From positions 11,136,634 through 11,200,633 of the forward strand of contig JAPTYO010000010.1 of NCBI GenBank assembly GCA_036873135.1: DNA of 64,000 nt, written 5' to 3'. Source of the DNA: Clarkia xantiana subsp. parviflora. Its lineage: Eukaryota > Streptophyta > Magnoliopsida > Myrtales > Onagraceae. The translations under genes and the position numbers were made by a program. The stretch's first letter is position 1, and the number at the start of each line of letters is the position of its first letter. Positions 25,001 to 36,296 of the stretch are shown here, in pieces. The notes beneath the pieces are model-generated. The model was given only the letters and a program-made list of their open reading frames with translations, had not been told where the DNA came from and made no database searches.

Positions 25001-26160
25001 GAAAGAGTAATGGAAGGTGGCGGATGTGTGTCGATTTCCGCGACTTGAACAAGGCCTGCCCGAAGGATTGCTATCCACTCCCGAGGATTGACCAGTTGGT
25101 GGACGCCACGTCGGGACATGAGCTGCTAAGCTTCATGGATGCCTACTCGGGTTACAACCAGATCAAGATGGCGAAGGAGGATGCCCCCCATACAGCCTTC
25201 TATGCTGATAGTGACGTCTATCACTACGACGTTATATGCCCTTCGGGTTGATCAATGCTGGAGCAACTTATCAGAGGATGGTGAATAAGTAGTTTGGAGA
25301 CATGCTGGGAAAGACCATGGAGGCTTATGTGGATGACATGCTGGTGAAGTCCCGACAGGCGGGGGACCAAGTCCAGAATTTGGCGGCGGCGTTCGAGCGG
25401 ATGAAGTTTCATCAGGTTCGTTTGAACCCGGACAAATGTGCTTTCGGAGTAAACTCGGGGAAATTCCTAGGGTTTATGGTGAGCAAGAGAGGGATCGAGG
25501 TGAATCCTGAGAAGCTGAGAGCAATCGAGGAGATGCAGTCTCCGAAAACTCATCGGGAGGTCCAGGTGCTGAATGGGCGATTAGCTGCGATGAATCGTTT
25601 CCTGTCCAAGGCGAGTGATCGAGCCATGCCATTTTTTGATGTGCTAAGGGCCCACAAGAAGTTCGAATGGTCCGACAAGTGCGAGGAGGCATTCCAGGCA
25701 CTCAAGCAGCATCTACGTACCCTCCCGCCGTTGGCGAAACCGGTTCCAGGCGAGCCGCTTTATCTCTATTTGGCTGTTTCTGAAGTTGCTGTTAGTTCCG
25801 TTTTAATAAAGATTGTCAAGGGCAACCAAGTGCCTGTCTATTATGTAAGCAAGGCGTTTGCCAAATCTGAAATGAATTATCCAGCTATTGAGAAGTATCT
25901 CTTTGCGTTGATTGTTGCTGCTCGAAAGCTACGGCCTTAATTCCATGCCCACGAGGTTACGGTGTTAACTAATCAGCCCTTGAAGCACTTCTTGAACCGA
26001 CCGGAGGCGTCGGGGAGATTGGTGAAATGGGCCATCAAGCTTACGGAGTTCCGTATTCATTTTTCTCCGAGGACAGCAATTAAGGGCCAGGCATTGGCGG
26101 ATTTTATAGCTGAGTCTACAGCACCCGATCTAGAAGAAGCGGGTCCTGTAGGGGGGCAAC
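24997..26160 (+). pseudogene. Gypsy reverse transcriptase and RNase H, broken
   Basis: 24997-25251 encodes RT motifs (WRMCVDFRDLNKACPKD, FMDAYSGYNQI). After a frame change and a stop near 25290, 25302-25940 carries the catalytic YVDDMLVKS loop and the RNase H start. An in-frame TAA at about 25938 splits it from 25962-26177, which holds the last part (HFLNRPEASGRLVKWAI). At least two frameshifts and two stops. Confidence 0.88.
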
Positions 26161-26161
26161 C

Positions 26162-27163
26162 ATGGAGGTCCCGATAGCAGAACAGTCAGAACAACCAAAT
26201 GAGGAGAACACTAGGGAGATGTACACTGATGGTTCATCAAGTGTAGAAGGATCGGGGGCAGGATTCGTATTAATACCGCCTGGTGGAGGCGAGCCCCTGC
26301 GATATGCCTTGGCCTTGACATTTAGGGCCACCAACAACGAAGCGGAGTATGAGGCTCTCATCACGGGCCTCAAAATCGACAAGGGTACAGGAGTCGACCA
26401 TTTAAAAGTGAAGTGTGATGCTAGCTTGATCGTGAATCAAGTCCAGGGGAACTATGAAGCCAAGAGCCCGACAATGAGGAAGTATTTGCACGAAGTGCAG
26501 ACTTTGAAGGGAAGCTTCAAAAGCTTTGACATTGAGGCAATCCCGAGAGAAGAAAATGCGGAGGCAGACGCCTTAAGCAAGTTTGCTCTGGGAGTGGCCC
26601 CCGAGGAGAATCTGAATGTGCACTTCCTGGAGAGAGTAATTATCTCGACCATCGATCCGTCGGAGGTTTGCGCTATCGAAGCAGGATCGGAGGAAGAAGA
26701 GAAACCCACCTGGATGACCCTGATAGTCACATACCTGACTACGGGGGCACTCCCCGATGATGAAGTGGCAGCTGTTAGGTTGCGCCGGATCGTGAGCAAC
26801 TACGTGATGGTGGACAATCAGTTATACAAGAGGGGGCATGTAAAGCCTTTTCTGAAATGTGTGGCGGAGCCTGATACGAATCGAATTCTGAGAGAGCTAC
26901 ACGAGGGAGTCGCGGCCTGTCATGAAGGGGCCCGATCCATTGTCAGGAAGGCGTTGAATCTAGGCTACTATTGGCCTTCGATGAACAAGGAAGCGACAAC
27001 GATGGTCCAATCCTGTGATGCATGCCAGAGGTACGCTCCGAATATCGTGTCTCCTGCCGCGGACTTGATGTCCATCAGAAGTGCTTGGCCCTTCGCGCAG
27101 TGGGCATTGACTTGGTGGGACCCCTTCCACAAGCAAAAGGTCAGTGCAAGTATTTACTCGTAG
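26162..27163 (+). pseudogene. Gypsy second (archaeal-type) RNase H and integrase zinc finger
   Basis: Open for 333 codons. MYTDGSSS, NNEAEYEAL, KCDASLIVNQ and NAEADALS give the D-E-D-D active site of an archaeal-type RNase H, the extra domain that marks Tat-clade elements. Downstream is the HHCC zinc finger (HEGVAACHEGAR, then SCDACQR) of the integrase. The frame is lost at about 27090-27110, before the integrase core. Confidence 0.9.
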
Positions 27164-27942
27164 CTATTGACTACTTCTCGAAGTGGATAGAGGCTAAGGC
27201 ACTGGCCAAGACGACGGGGCAGCAGATCCTCAAGTTTCTCCAGACTCAGATCATATCCCGGTATGGGGTTCCTCGAGTGCTGATCAGCGATAATGGCCCT
27301 CCGTTTAATGGGGCTCAATTGAAGGAGTACCTGGAGGAATTGAACATTGAGCATCGGACAGCTTCCGTCCACCATGCCCAGACTAAGGGCCAAGTCGAAT
27401 CAGCCAACAAAATCGTGATGGATGGCTTGAAGAAGAGAGTCTACGCCTTGCAGGGTCATTGGCTAGATGAGCTTGAGAACGTGCTGTGGGCTGTTAGAAC
27501 AACACCCAAGCAATCGACGGGAGAGACTCCATTTGGCCTTGTTTATGGCACGGAGGCAGTTGCTCCCGTGGAAATAGCGGTGGCGTCCCATCGTAGGAGG
27601 TATTACGAGCCTCTGACTAACGAGGAGATAAGACGTCTGGACTTAGACTTGCTTGAAGAGAAAAGGTGGAAGGCTGACGAAGTTCAGGCTGGGATGCGTT
27701 TGGCAACAACCCGATATTATAATCGGCGTGTCAAGTCCCGAAAATTCTTCGTGGGAGAACTTGTCTGGCGGAGGAACGAGTTCGTCCATCAAGATCGGAT
27801 CAACAAGCTATCGCCGAAATGGGAGGGACCTTACAAGATCATAGGGATGCCAGCCCCGAATGCATACAAGCTAGAAGACATTGATGGCAAGACGTTGAAA
27901 CATTCCTTCAGTGGCGCACACTTGAAGAAGTATCATGTTTGA
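27022..27942 (+). pseudogene. Gypsy integrase core
   Basis: Open for 306 codons in a frame different from the preceding zinc finger. The DDE triad is complete: AIDYFSKW, ISDNGPPF and GQVESANK. The C-terminal GPYKI segment resembles the usual SH3-like tail. This core has no disabling change of its own but is separated from its zinc finger by a frameshift. Confidence 0.88.
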
Positions 27943-28080
27943 TATTAGGTCGCCTTTAGAGGTGCGTGATGTTAAGCCGCCGCGAATGGCGCAAGTTATC
28001 TATCGATCCGATGTAAGCAAAACTTTGAGTTATTAATAAAAGAAGTTGCTTCCGATCAAATTGCTTTTAGATTTATTCTA

Positions 28081-28740
28081 ACTGTCAGTAAGACGTCCTG
28101 AAGGACACGATAAAAGCCTTACGAGGTACGAGTAAGTCGCCTTTATGGCGCGATAAAAAGCCTTTTGAGGTACGGATAAAAGCCTTACGAGGTACGAGTA
28201 AGTCACCTTTATGGCGCGATAAAAAGCCTTTCGAGGTACGGACAAAAGCCCTACGGGGTATGAGTAAGTCGTCTTTATGATGCAACCAAAAGCCTAGGTA
28301 CGAAAAAGCCCTGAACGGGTCCGCGTAAGTCGTCTATATGACACGGCAAAAAGCCTTAAAGGGTACGAAAAAGCCCTGAACGGGTCCGCGTAAGTCGTCT
28401 ATATGACGCGGCAAAAAGCCTTAAAGGGTACGAAAAAGCCCTGAACGGGTCCGCGTAAGTCGTATATATGACGCGGCAAGAAGCCTAGGTATGAAAAAGC
28501 CCTAACGAGTCCGCATAAGTCGTCTATATGATGCAGCAAAAAGCCCTAAGGGGTACGATTAAGTCGTCTGGAATGACGCGATAAAAGCCCTAAGGGGTAC
28601 GATTAAGTCGTCTGGAATGACGCGATAAAAGCCCTAAGGGGTATGATTAAGTCGTCTGGAATGACGCGATAAAAGCCCTAAGGGGTACGATTAAGTCGTC
28701 TAGAATGGCGCGATGAAAGCCTTAAAGGGTACGATAAAAT
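28081..28740 (+). repeat. tandem repeat array inside the Gypsy 3' region (66-, 65- and 44-bp units)
   Basis: Three related sub-arrays. At 28109-28290 the unit is about 66 bp (GATAAAAGCCTTACGAGGTACG and following; starts 28109 and 28175). At 28301-28500 it is 65 bp (starts 28301, 28366, 28431). At 28536-28711 it is 44 bp (starts 28580, 28624, 28668). All share the words AAGCC, GGTACG, TAAGTCGTCT and GACGCG, so they probably grew from one ancestor. There are no unique spacers and no coding. Confidence 0.92.
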
Positions 28741-28960
28741 CATCTTAAGTGTTGTGCGAAATTGCCTTGAACAGCATGGACGAGAAACCTTAAGTGGTGA
28801 GGTCCCGAGAAAAACGTCGCGAAGGACGTATGAAATCACCTTAAAGGATGAGAAACCTTAAGTGGTAAGTCCTTGTGAAGCATCAGAAGGGTGTATGATG
28901 TCATCTTAAGTGATGGTCTGAAGAATTGGGAGAGTCATATTCAAGAATTGTACCCAAGGT

Positions 28961-29215
28961 AAAAGCCTCCGATGGTGATATCGGGAGGTCTGGAGATAAA
29001 AGCCTCCAATGGTAATATCGGGAGGTCTGAAGATAAAAGCCTCTGATGGCAATATCGGGAGGTCTGAAGATAAAAGCCTCCGATGGTAATATCGGGAGGT
29101 CTGAAGATAAAAGCCTCTGATGGCAATATCGGGAGGTCCGAAGATAAAAGCCTCCGATGGAAATATCGGGAGGTCTGGAGATAAAAGCCTCCGATGATGA
29201 GGTAGGAAGATCCGG
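28961..29215 (+). repeat. 37-bp tandem repeat, six full units and a partial
   Basis: Units start at 28961, 28998, 29035, 29072, 29109, 29146 and 29183 (partial). The core is AAAAGCCTCCGATGG, then ATATCGGGAGGTCTG. The units are contiguous. Because 37 is not a multiple of 3 and the unit lacks stops, long antisense ORFs appear by chance. It lies about 50 bp before the polypurine tract. Confidence 0.95.
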
Positions 29216-29263
29216 AACTGGAAGACACGACGGACTGCAAGTCGCCCATGTCTTGGGGGCAAA

Positions 29264-30000
29264 TGATGGGTTCCGATGTAATCGTTAGCCCCGTTAACAG
29301 TCAATAGACGACGAGTAAGTCCAATGGGCCTCGTGAAAGGCCTGGAAGGTCCAGGAGCCCAGTGCGAAGGGTCCCGACTTTAGCAGTCCCGATATATGGG
29401 CTGAATGCTCCCAATAAGAAGCCTCTGAGTATGCCCCGATATGCCTTTGAGAATGCCTCGATAATAAAGCCCCGAGGAGGCTGGAACTGTCTCGTGAGAC
29501 AAGAGGTCCTGGGTGGTGACCTAGAATGAGATAACTCTGGAGTCCCCGATATGAATTGAGACTTGTGATCAGAGGATAAGACCGAGAAACCCGCCTACTA
29601 GATAGAGTAGTGGGAGAACGGTTAAGATACAGATAACCTCCTTCGAGATACGCAGGGCGTGCCCGAGATACGCGGAGTATGGGCGAGATACGCGGAGCGT
29701 GGGGCGAGATATATGGAATCCTGAACGAGATATGCGGAATCGTGGGTAAAACTGCCAGGCGCGGTTTCAGGTAACTGAGTAACTTCCCCTCCTATATAAA
29801 GGAGGAAGTTACCTCAGAAAAACACATTCTAATACGAGCTTAGATTACTGCTTACCACCCCATTGATCATATACTCATTTAAGCATCGGAGAGGGATTCT
29901 GGGTCACCACCCAGGTCATCCCCTTTTGCAGGATTACGCGGAGCCCAGGAGTTCAAGCTTTCCGTCAAGAACGAAACCGAGCTTCGCCCGTGATCCAACA
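29264..30000 (+). repeat. 3' LTR of the Gypsy element
   Basis: 737 bp, the same length as the 5' LTR, with about 16 substitutions and no net indel. Preceded by the polypurine tract and followed by the TACTG duplication. Confidence 0.95.
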
Positions 30001-30005
30001 TACTG

Positions 30006-30292
30006 GTTGTTCAAACGTATAATATGATTATAAATAAATATGATAGTCCGAACATTCCGTAACGGAATGAGTTTATGATTGCAATTAGTAACCATTCTTT
30101 TTCACTTAAAAAAACCTTTAAAGACTACTAGCTAGATATGTTGTTGACTAAACAGATATTTTGTCACAAATAACTTAGTCTTGGAAGTTGGAAAATACTT
30201 CTTCATGGAGGGTCCTAACTCCTATATAAGCAACGAAAAATGAACTCCCGATCACATAATATGACGTCTTTGCTAATACACATTCACATCCA

Positions 30293-30347
<55 letters not shown>

Positions 30348-32193
30348 CATTTAAAAAATGTTGCCACAACAAGTAAATAATGTTAAGAAGGTTATAAACC
30401 GTAAAAATTATAATATATATCAATTGATGAAACCTCAATTTTCTTATATATATATATCTAGAAATTATTTCAATCTGGTTCATTAATTTATCATACTAAG
30501 TAGTACATACTATAAACACCTACGTGCCTGCCTAAGAAGTAGGGAATGTGGAAAAGAGAAAACAAATGGATGAAAGAATAATAATGGTGCCGACCCCCTA
30601 CCGAACCAATTTACCAAACGCGACTCTGTTCATATCACAGCCACTGCACGTGTTTCAGACCCCACTCTTCTCTAACTACCCACCTAATCTTGGTCCCACT
30701 CTTTTTTCTTCCATTCTTTTGATTTTATATTTTATTTATATTAATAACTATAGTGGACGACCAATATATCATTATAGACTCATATTGTGCAATAATACAA
30801 GATATGCATAACATAATAATATTAATAATAAATTAAACGGGACGAAATAGCTCGGCCAAATTAATAGTAATCCTTTTGAACTAACTTAGCGTGACTAAGA
30901 AAGTGACATAAATATATTATGAATTACTAACATTCCGGTAAGAAAAAAACAAATTAAAAGTAGTCGAAGGAATAATAATATGATAAAGATATAATATAAT
31001 TTATTTTTCTTTTTTGCACTTCCGGACAAACCGGCTTATCAAGGACCACCCCATCAACTAACACCACGTGGCCACTACTACATAAAAACCCTACATCGCC
31101 ACGTGGAGTCATTGTCGCGCATGGGACTAGTCACTACAAAGGGGCCCCACCACTCAACCGACCAACCAGAACCAGTCAGTACCCGACTATTCTCTGTCAA
31201 ATCTGTCTAGTTCCTGTCCTCCGTACACTCTCCAGTATATATCATCACTTAATAATATTATATTATATTATACAAACATATTATATAATAGATATGCGAA
31301 AACTAATTCTGTTTCAGAATCCTCCTTATGTGCTATTTTATAGATCAGTTACGAAATGTGTCAACAAAATAAGCGAGCAAACCTACGATAGCAATGCAGA
31401 AGGATATTTCCTTTTCCTAATTAATACCAAGTAGGCGCTACCTAATTAATAAGACCTAAAACGATTAAAATAAATTGAAATTAATTACTAACTCTCTTGC
31501 AGAATTTTTTTTGAAAATAAAAATATTCATAGACGACGTTTTGTCTTAACTAATAAATTAAACCGATGCTAGTAAGCTAGTATACTTTGGATATTCTACT
31601 GTATCCCCATCATTATCACAGCATGCATAGTCATGAAGTGGCTCATGCACAACATTGCAATTTATAATCACTGAAATTATAAGCAAAATGGCTCGTAGGT
31701 TAAGGAAACAACCAATTGTATTCCCAATAAATAATAAATATTACAGATAATAATAAAATCTTAACAAAATTATCATATCATATAAATAACAAGTCGCACA
31801 CAAAAAACCCATTAAGTTAGCAGGGTACATAAGTGATGAACATTACAAACCAAGATACCAAGCCGAACATTTTTTTAGAAGTAACACAAAAAAATATATA
31901 TAAAAAAAAAAGTTAAGCAAACTGGTAAGCGAATTGTGTTTTCAGAAGCAAATAAACTTCGAATCCAGCAAATAACTTTTTATAGAGGATTTTAACCTTC
32001 ATACCCCAATTTAAAATTGCATAAGGGATCTTATATATAAGCCTTATACAAATTAAACGGTGTTGATTGAGCATAGAAAATGTACTCATCCTATATATAT
32101 TTTAAATATTTGTATTTTTGGTCAACTAATTTCTTCCATTTTTAGGAATTCGTTTTTCTCATGCATGTGATTGTGAGGAAGCGAATAGAGAGA
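30006..32193. other. spacer with AT microsatellite and a G-box cluster
   Basis: AT-rich with no convincing gene. A (TA)n run lies at about 30298-30346. At 31060-31110 two CACGTGG G-boxes occur about 35 bp apart (CACCACGTGGCCAC and GCCACGTGGAGTC) in a locally GC-richer patch that looks promoter-like, but no ORF follows on either side. At 31917-31990 a degraded copy of the short SINE family is recognisable (AAACTGGTAAGCGAATTGTG). Confidence 0.5.
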
Positions 32194-32979
32194 TTACGGG
32201 AGGTACAAGCTGCTGGACTGATCCACATCACTCCACTGACTGGTTTGACTTTGACTCGGCCAGTATGCTTGATCGACGGCGTTGGGGAGATCAAACAGTC
32301 CTTGATCAGCATTCGGCTGCCAATCCAACGGCCCAAAAGCGCAGTTACTACCCAGTCGGAGCGGCGGAGGTAAATCAACCTCGAAGGCGTTCTGATCGGG
32401 AAAAAGACCTTCCGCCGTAGGAATCTCCGCCTCGAACTTGAGCTGCTGGTGACAGTGGTTCGCCGGATCTAACACGCCGTTGAACGCGAAGAGCGATTGG
32501 TGGCCGGAGGAAGCCATCAGGCCCGAGAAGTTTCCGATCTCGGAGAAGATTCCGTCGTCGAAGCTGGAGCTAGGGTTCACGGCCGACACAGATTCCGCCG
32601 CCGTGGCGGTAGAAGCAGTAGCGGCGGAGCTTTCGCTACTGGAATTAGACCTCGATTTCCGCTTTCGAGGAAGTTGCGCCGCCGTGGCGCAGTACGGTTC
32701 GGCCGACTGAGACGACTTCGTCTTCGATCGTTTGGCCTTGCGGCAGCCACCGCCGACAGGGACGTTGCGGAGGACGCCGCCTTTGGTCCAGTACCTCCGG
32801 CAGCCCTTGCAGAAGTAGCGGGGCTGCGAGAGGTTGTAGTTGTTGTAGTAGCAGAACTTGGTGTTTACCGAGTCGCAGCGAGGACACTTCAAGCCGTGGA
32901 GGTCGTCGGAGTGGTCGTGGTGCTGCCGCAGCTTCCTGTCGCCGCCGCCTTCGCAGATCTGTAATTGAATGTCTTGCAT
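32194..32979 (-). CDS. Dof zinc-finger transcription factor, DOF5.4/OBP4-like
   Basis: Nuclear DNA-binding protein recognising AAAG cores. Single exon, 261 aa. The ATG at 32979 is used; the frame is open two codons further up, but only from TTG. The C2C2 Dof finger spans residues 31-81 with cysteines at 32, 35, 57 and 60 ([19 protein letters not shown] and [12 protein letters not shown]). It is followed by the basic KAKRSKTK tail and a Ser/Ala-rich linker. The C terminus [17 protein letters not shown], then AYWPSQSQ and SLYLP, matches Arabidopsis OBP4 (DOF5.4), a regulator of cell-cycle and root cell growth. The acidic, aromatic C-terminal part is likely the activation region. GC content is much higher than in the flanks. 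A SINE sits 260 bp upstream. Confidence 0.96.
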   Translation of the reverse strand: MQDIQLQICEGGGDRKLRQHHDHSDDLHGLKCPRCDSVNTKFCYYNNYNLSQPRYFCKGCRRYWTKGGVLRNVPVGGGCRKAKRSKTKSSQSAEPYCATAAQLPRKRKSRSNSSSESSAATASTATAAESVSAVNPSSSFDDGIFSEIGNFSGLMASSGHQSLFAFNGVLDPANHCHQQLKFEAEIPTAEGLFPDQNAFEVDLPPPLRLGSNCAFGPLDWQPNADQGLFDLPNAVDQAYWPSQSQTSQWSDVDQSSSLYLP

Positions 32980-33237
32980 CTTCAACTGTTGCAGCTCTGG
33001 CTGTTCGTAGAGATCGAATCGGCGATCGATTTAGAGATGAAATTGTCGGTCACATCCCAACGCTAGAGTCCGTACCGTGGAATGGGAGGGAGCTCTGAAG
33101 AACAAGTACTATGGCGGTCTTTGCGCTCCTGACTATGACAAATATCCCCCACTCTTCCAACTAGATTCCTAATCTCTTCCCTAAATGACCGTATTGCCCT
33201 TTGGAAATCATCAAATAACCAAAGTCACATTTTACCA

Positions 33238-33449
33238 TTTTTTTTTTTTTTCCGCGGGGTGGTCCTAGGGGGCCCTCATCAGGAGGGCAGCACCCGTAGC
33301 ATGCTTGCTCCCACCTATACTAATCCCCACTCGCACCGGGTCAGCCCGTAAGGGATAGTGCTGGCCATGAACAATTTTCCATTTTCATGGTCACTAGCGG
33401 GGATTGAACCCCTGACATCTAGTTAAGGGATGAGGCGCTGAACCGCCGC
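33238..33449 (-). mobile_element. tRNA-derived SINE with perfect target duplication
   Basis: 212 bp on the minus strand: a 5' tRNA-like head at 33449 with an A-box region and B box GGTTCAATCCCC (about 33400), and a poly-A tail (T run at 33238-33252 on the plus strand). It is flanked by the identical 12-mer CACATTTTACCA at 33226-33237 and 33450-33461. The body resembles the widespread Au-type SINEs of plants. The insertion lies in the promoter region of the Dof gene, on the same strand. Confidence 0.93.
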
Positions 33450-33461
33450 CACATTTTACCA

Positions 33462-35526
33462 ATTTATTGATAAAACCTAATTATATATTATTTAGCAATT
33501 TTGAATTTCACATGTGTATATTAAAAAAAAATTAAGGAATTTTTAATATATATATAGTTTGATATATTTTTTCACAAGTTTTTAAAGTTTAAACAGTCTA
33601 ACTGACTTAAATGATGATTTTGCTAAAAATATATAATCTTTCAGTTATGAAATATAGTGTAATGGTTCATTCTTAATTAAAGTTTTTAGATTTAAAATTG
33701 TTCCAACACTAAAATAAAAAGATATTTATAGCCATTAACCAGTACTCTACTCTTATGATATGAAGCAACGAGATTATGAGAATGATGATAATTTAAATTA
33801 TTGTAAATGTGGTATTGTCAGCCTGTCCTTCTCATGTAACCTATGACACCATACAAAAAAGTAATATATATATACTTATGCTCTTATTATGAATGACCCC
33901 CGTATAGATTTTTCTATTGTTATTATTAATTAATATTGAGATCTAACTGAACGGTACATTTAATTTAAATAAAATTTAACATATGTCCATAACATAATAT
34001 CACGTTAGATCGCATTTTTTGTAAAAGTTTTACATAATTTATATTTTGTAGAGCTGACACACAAAATGGATATATATTCTTTAAATAATACTGGACATTA
34101 AAATTTACTTAAATAGCATTTATTATCCACTAGTTTCTTAAAAATAATTTTAAACGTATTTTATTATTAAGCTATTAACGACCACCAATATAATTATTAA
34201 CATTAATTTTGTAACAAATTAATTTGAATTAAAAAGTATAGTATTTTATAATGTGTTGATATAGTGTATTTTTTTAAATTTAAGTAATATATATATATAA
34301 ATAAATGAGTAAAGAATATTATGTAAACTATTGTAGTAATTGTTTTGAAAATCAAATCGAGCCGGAGCGTGAACAAGTCTTACATTACAAGCGTCCCGAG
34401 TTTAGTAAATAGTAGAGTATACAATGAACATGTTTCAATTGATGAAAATTGATTGGACCGGATAAATCGAGACTAGTTGGTTATAAGATACATAAACTGA
34501 ACTGGATATGTTAGTTTATAAATAAAGTCTGGGATTTGACTATTTTTCGGTAGAACTGATCGATTCGGGTTGAACGTGATGTGACCGAGAACTAACCATA
34601 TTGGCAATTTAACATTCTATTCGGTTTATAAAATAAATAGTTTGTATTTGTTCTATCATATTATATATATGTAAGGCAATAGTAAATAAAACTGTCGTAC
34701 AACCGATATTATGATGGTTTAGTAGTTAACAACATTTACTCCAATGTGGTTTGATTTTGAATTTAGAAAATTAGAACTCTTCGTACGACAATTAACGGTG
34801 ATCTGATTAAGATTTCGTTTGACCCATATGATGGGTCAAGCTTGTGGAGATACGGGTAGAATTGTACTTAAGGGTTCGACATTTTAGCTATACTAATTTG
34901 TTGGAATAACTAAATTAATAAGGCTAATGCATGCGTTAATTATTTATTAAGTGCGGTAAAAAAAAAAAAAAAAACAGTACTACTAGTTGAGTTCATTTCT
35001 TTTCGCGAACAAAAAATAGTGATGTCCTAAGCATTCGACACATTTCAAGAATTTACCGTAGCGGCTATACGTTCGTGTGATAGGACACTGAGAGCAGGAG
35101 AAGCGGATCCGCACCGATGAACCGTTGGATTATGAAACGTGGACGGTTGAGGATGGCAGACGCTCATATCCGCAAAATTAGGTGTCATCTTGTCGGCCAC
35201 AGTTTTTTTTTTTTTTTTTTTTAATAAAAATTAAAATATGTGCTGCACCTGCACGAGGTTTATGGGTAGCGTGCACTACAAGCTGTGTAGTGATGCGACG
35301 TTTCGTGCTCCAATTGGTTCCATTGTGTGGTGATGCGACGTTTCGTGCTCCATTTGTGGATGCTCTTATTGTAGTTCGACTTCGACGTTGAGAATGAGAT
35401 TTCCAAGTTTGTAAGAGACGATGTCAATGTTCAAAAACTGATAAAAACCATTACTTATTTGATAGGTTTGGATATAATAAAAACCACTTTATTTCAACTT
35501 AATTTTTCAACCATTAAATTATGCAC
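33462..35526. other. spacer upstream of the Dof gene
   Basis: AT-rich and without genes. Two near-identical words GTGATGCGACGTTTCGTGCTCCA lie at about 35288 and 35330, a short local tandem duplication of about 40-45 bp. Poly-A and poly-T runs occur at 34959-34975 and 35205-35222. Nothing else recognised. Confidence 0.55.
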
Positions 35527-35650
35527 CTAAGATTGGTTGGACCAACTGATAAAGCGAGTTGTGCACCGTGAGCGACCCGATGTCGATACCCGCTGGAGAC
35601 GCCGGCCCGTAATTGCGATAGCAATGTAAATGTATAAAAAAAAAAAAAAA
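35527..35650 (+). mobile_element. short SINE (second family) with 15-bp target duplication
   Basis: 124 bp including a poly-A tail of about 16 at 35635-35650. It is flanked by CATTAAATTATGCAC at 35512-35526 and 35651-35665, identical on both sides. The head GGACCAACTGATAAAGCGAG and B-box-like GATGTCGATACC suggest a tRNA-related pol III promoter. Related copies are at 10819-10959 and, degraded, near 7066 and 31917. Confidence 0.9.
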
Positions 35651-35665
35651 CATTAAATTATGCAC

Positions 35666-36296
35666 GTCGTGATGATATGTGTAAGAAATACTATTTATCT
35701 CTCAAGATTTCTGATTGATTCTCTCTTCTAATTTGGTTGAGAAATCAAGTTGAAATAAACTCGATTATATTTTAGCCAACCTCTATTTTTTTTTTTTGGT
35801 AGAAAAAAGAATATATTACTAGAACGAGAGGTTTCCCCGACTCAGCAAGAATCAGTTCAACCAAAGTACAAACACGTTAGTCATTACAATTAATTAACCG
35901 GGGCTCAGAAGCACCCACCATATCTTTCAAAGTGCAAACCTCTATTTGATATTTCATTGAGACACACTCGGAATATTTTAAAATATTTATGTCGAATTTT
36001 ATCATTATAAATCTATATTTTTTTAAATGATCAGCTTCACGGGACAACACTTAATATATATATATATATATAACAAAAATTAAATAAATTAAGAACTCAA
36101 AAGAGGGCAAAGCTTTTGAGTGAATGTACACAAAAAAAAAAAAAAATTTGAAAAATCTCAATTTAAAATAAGAACATATCATTAATTTGCTGAAAGAGTT
36201 AAAAAAAAAAATTCACCCTACCAATTGAATAATTCTACTTTTTGTTTTTGTTTGTTTGTTTTTTTTTAAATCCAGGTGAATTGCTACTTGCTAGGA
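35666..36296. other. spacer
   Basis: AT-rich. 35787-35940 begins with a T run and GGTAGAAAAAAGAATATATTAC, which looks like the reverse complement of a poly-A-tailed retroelement 3' end (LINE-like), but nothing further upstream supports an element. A TA run lies at about 36055-36072. Confidence 0.4.

Larger units (their letters stand above)
21537..30000 (+). mobile_element. Gypsy LTR retrotransposon, Tat-type, with intact ends
   Basis: 8,464 bp with the target duplication TACTG at both flanks (21532-21536 and 30001-30005). Both LTRs are 737 bp and run TG...CA. The internal order gag, protease, RT, RNase H, a second archaeal-type RNase H, integrase is typical of the Tat clade. A long non-coding tandem-repeat zone lies between the integrase and the polypurine tract (TTGGGGGCAAA, 29253-29263). 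I count about 16 mismatches between the LTRs (near 2 percent), so insertion is fairly recent. The coding region nevertheless has about six frameshifts and two in-frame stops, so this copy is non-autonomous. Confidence 0.97.

Noticed and set aside
28961..29215. Regular 37-bp repeats that look at first like a CRISPR array
   Set aside because: The units follow each other without unique spacers, lie inside a plant retrotransposon, and there are no cas genes. This is a tandem repeat.
28906..29304. Two long antisense ORFs over the 37-bp repeats
   Set aside because: They are a consequence of a stop-free repeat unit read in two frames, inside the non-coding 3' region of the Gypsy element.
30175..30483. 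102-codon ORF with a run of Ile-Tyr
   Set aside because: It is a translation of the (TA)n microsatellite and has no other coding signal.
32480..32964. Plus-strand ORFs of up to 155 codons
   Set aside because: They are antisense to the GC-rich Dof coding exon, with Arg/Val-rich peptides that follow from its codon use.
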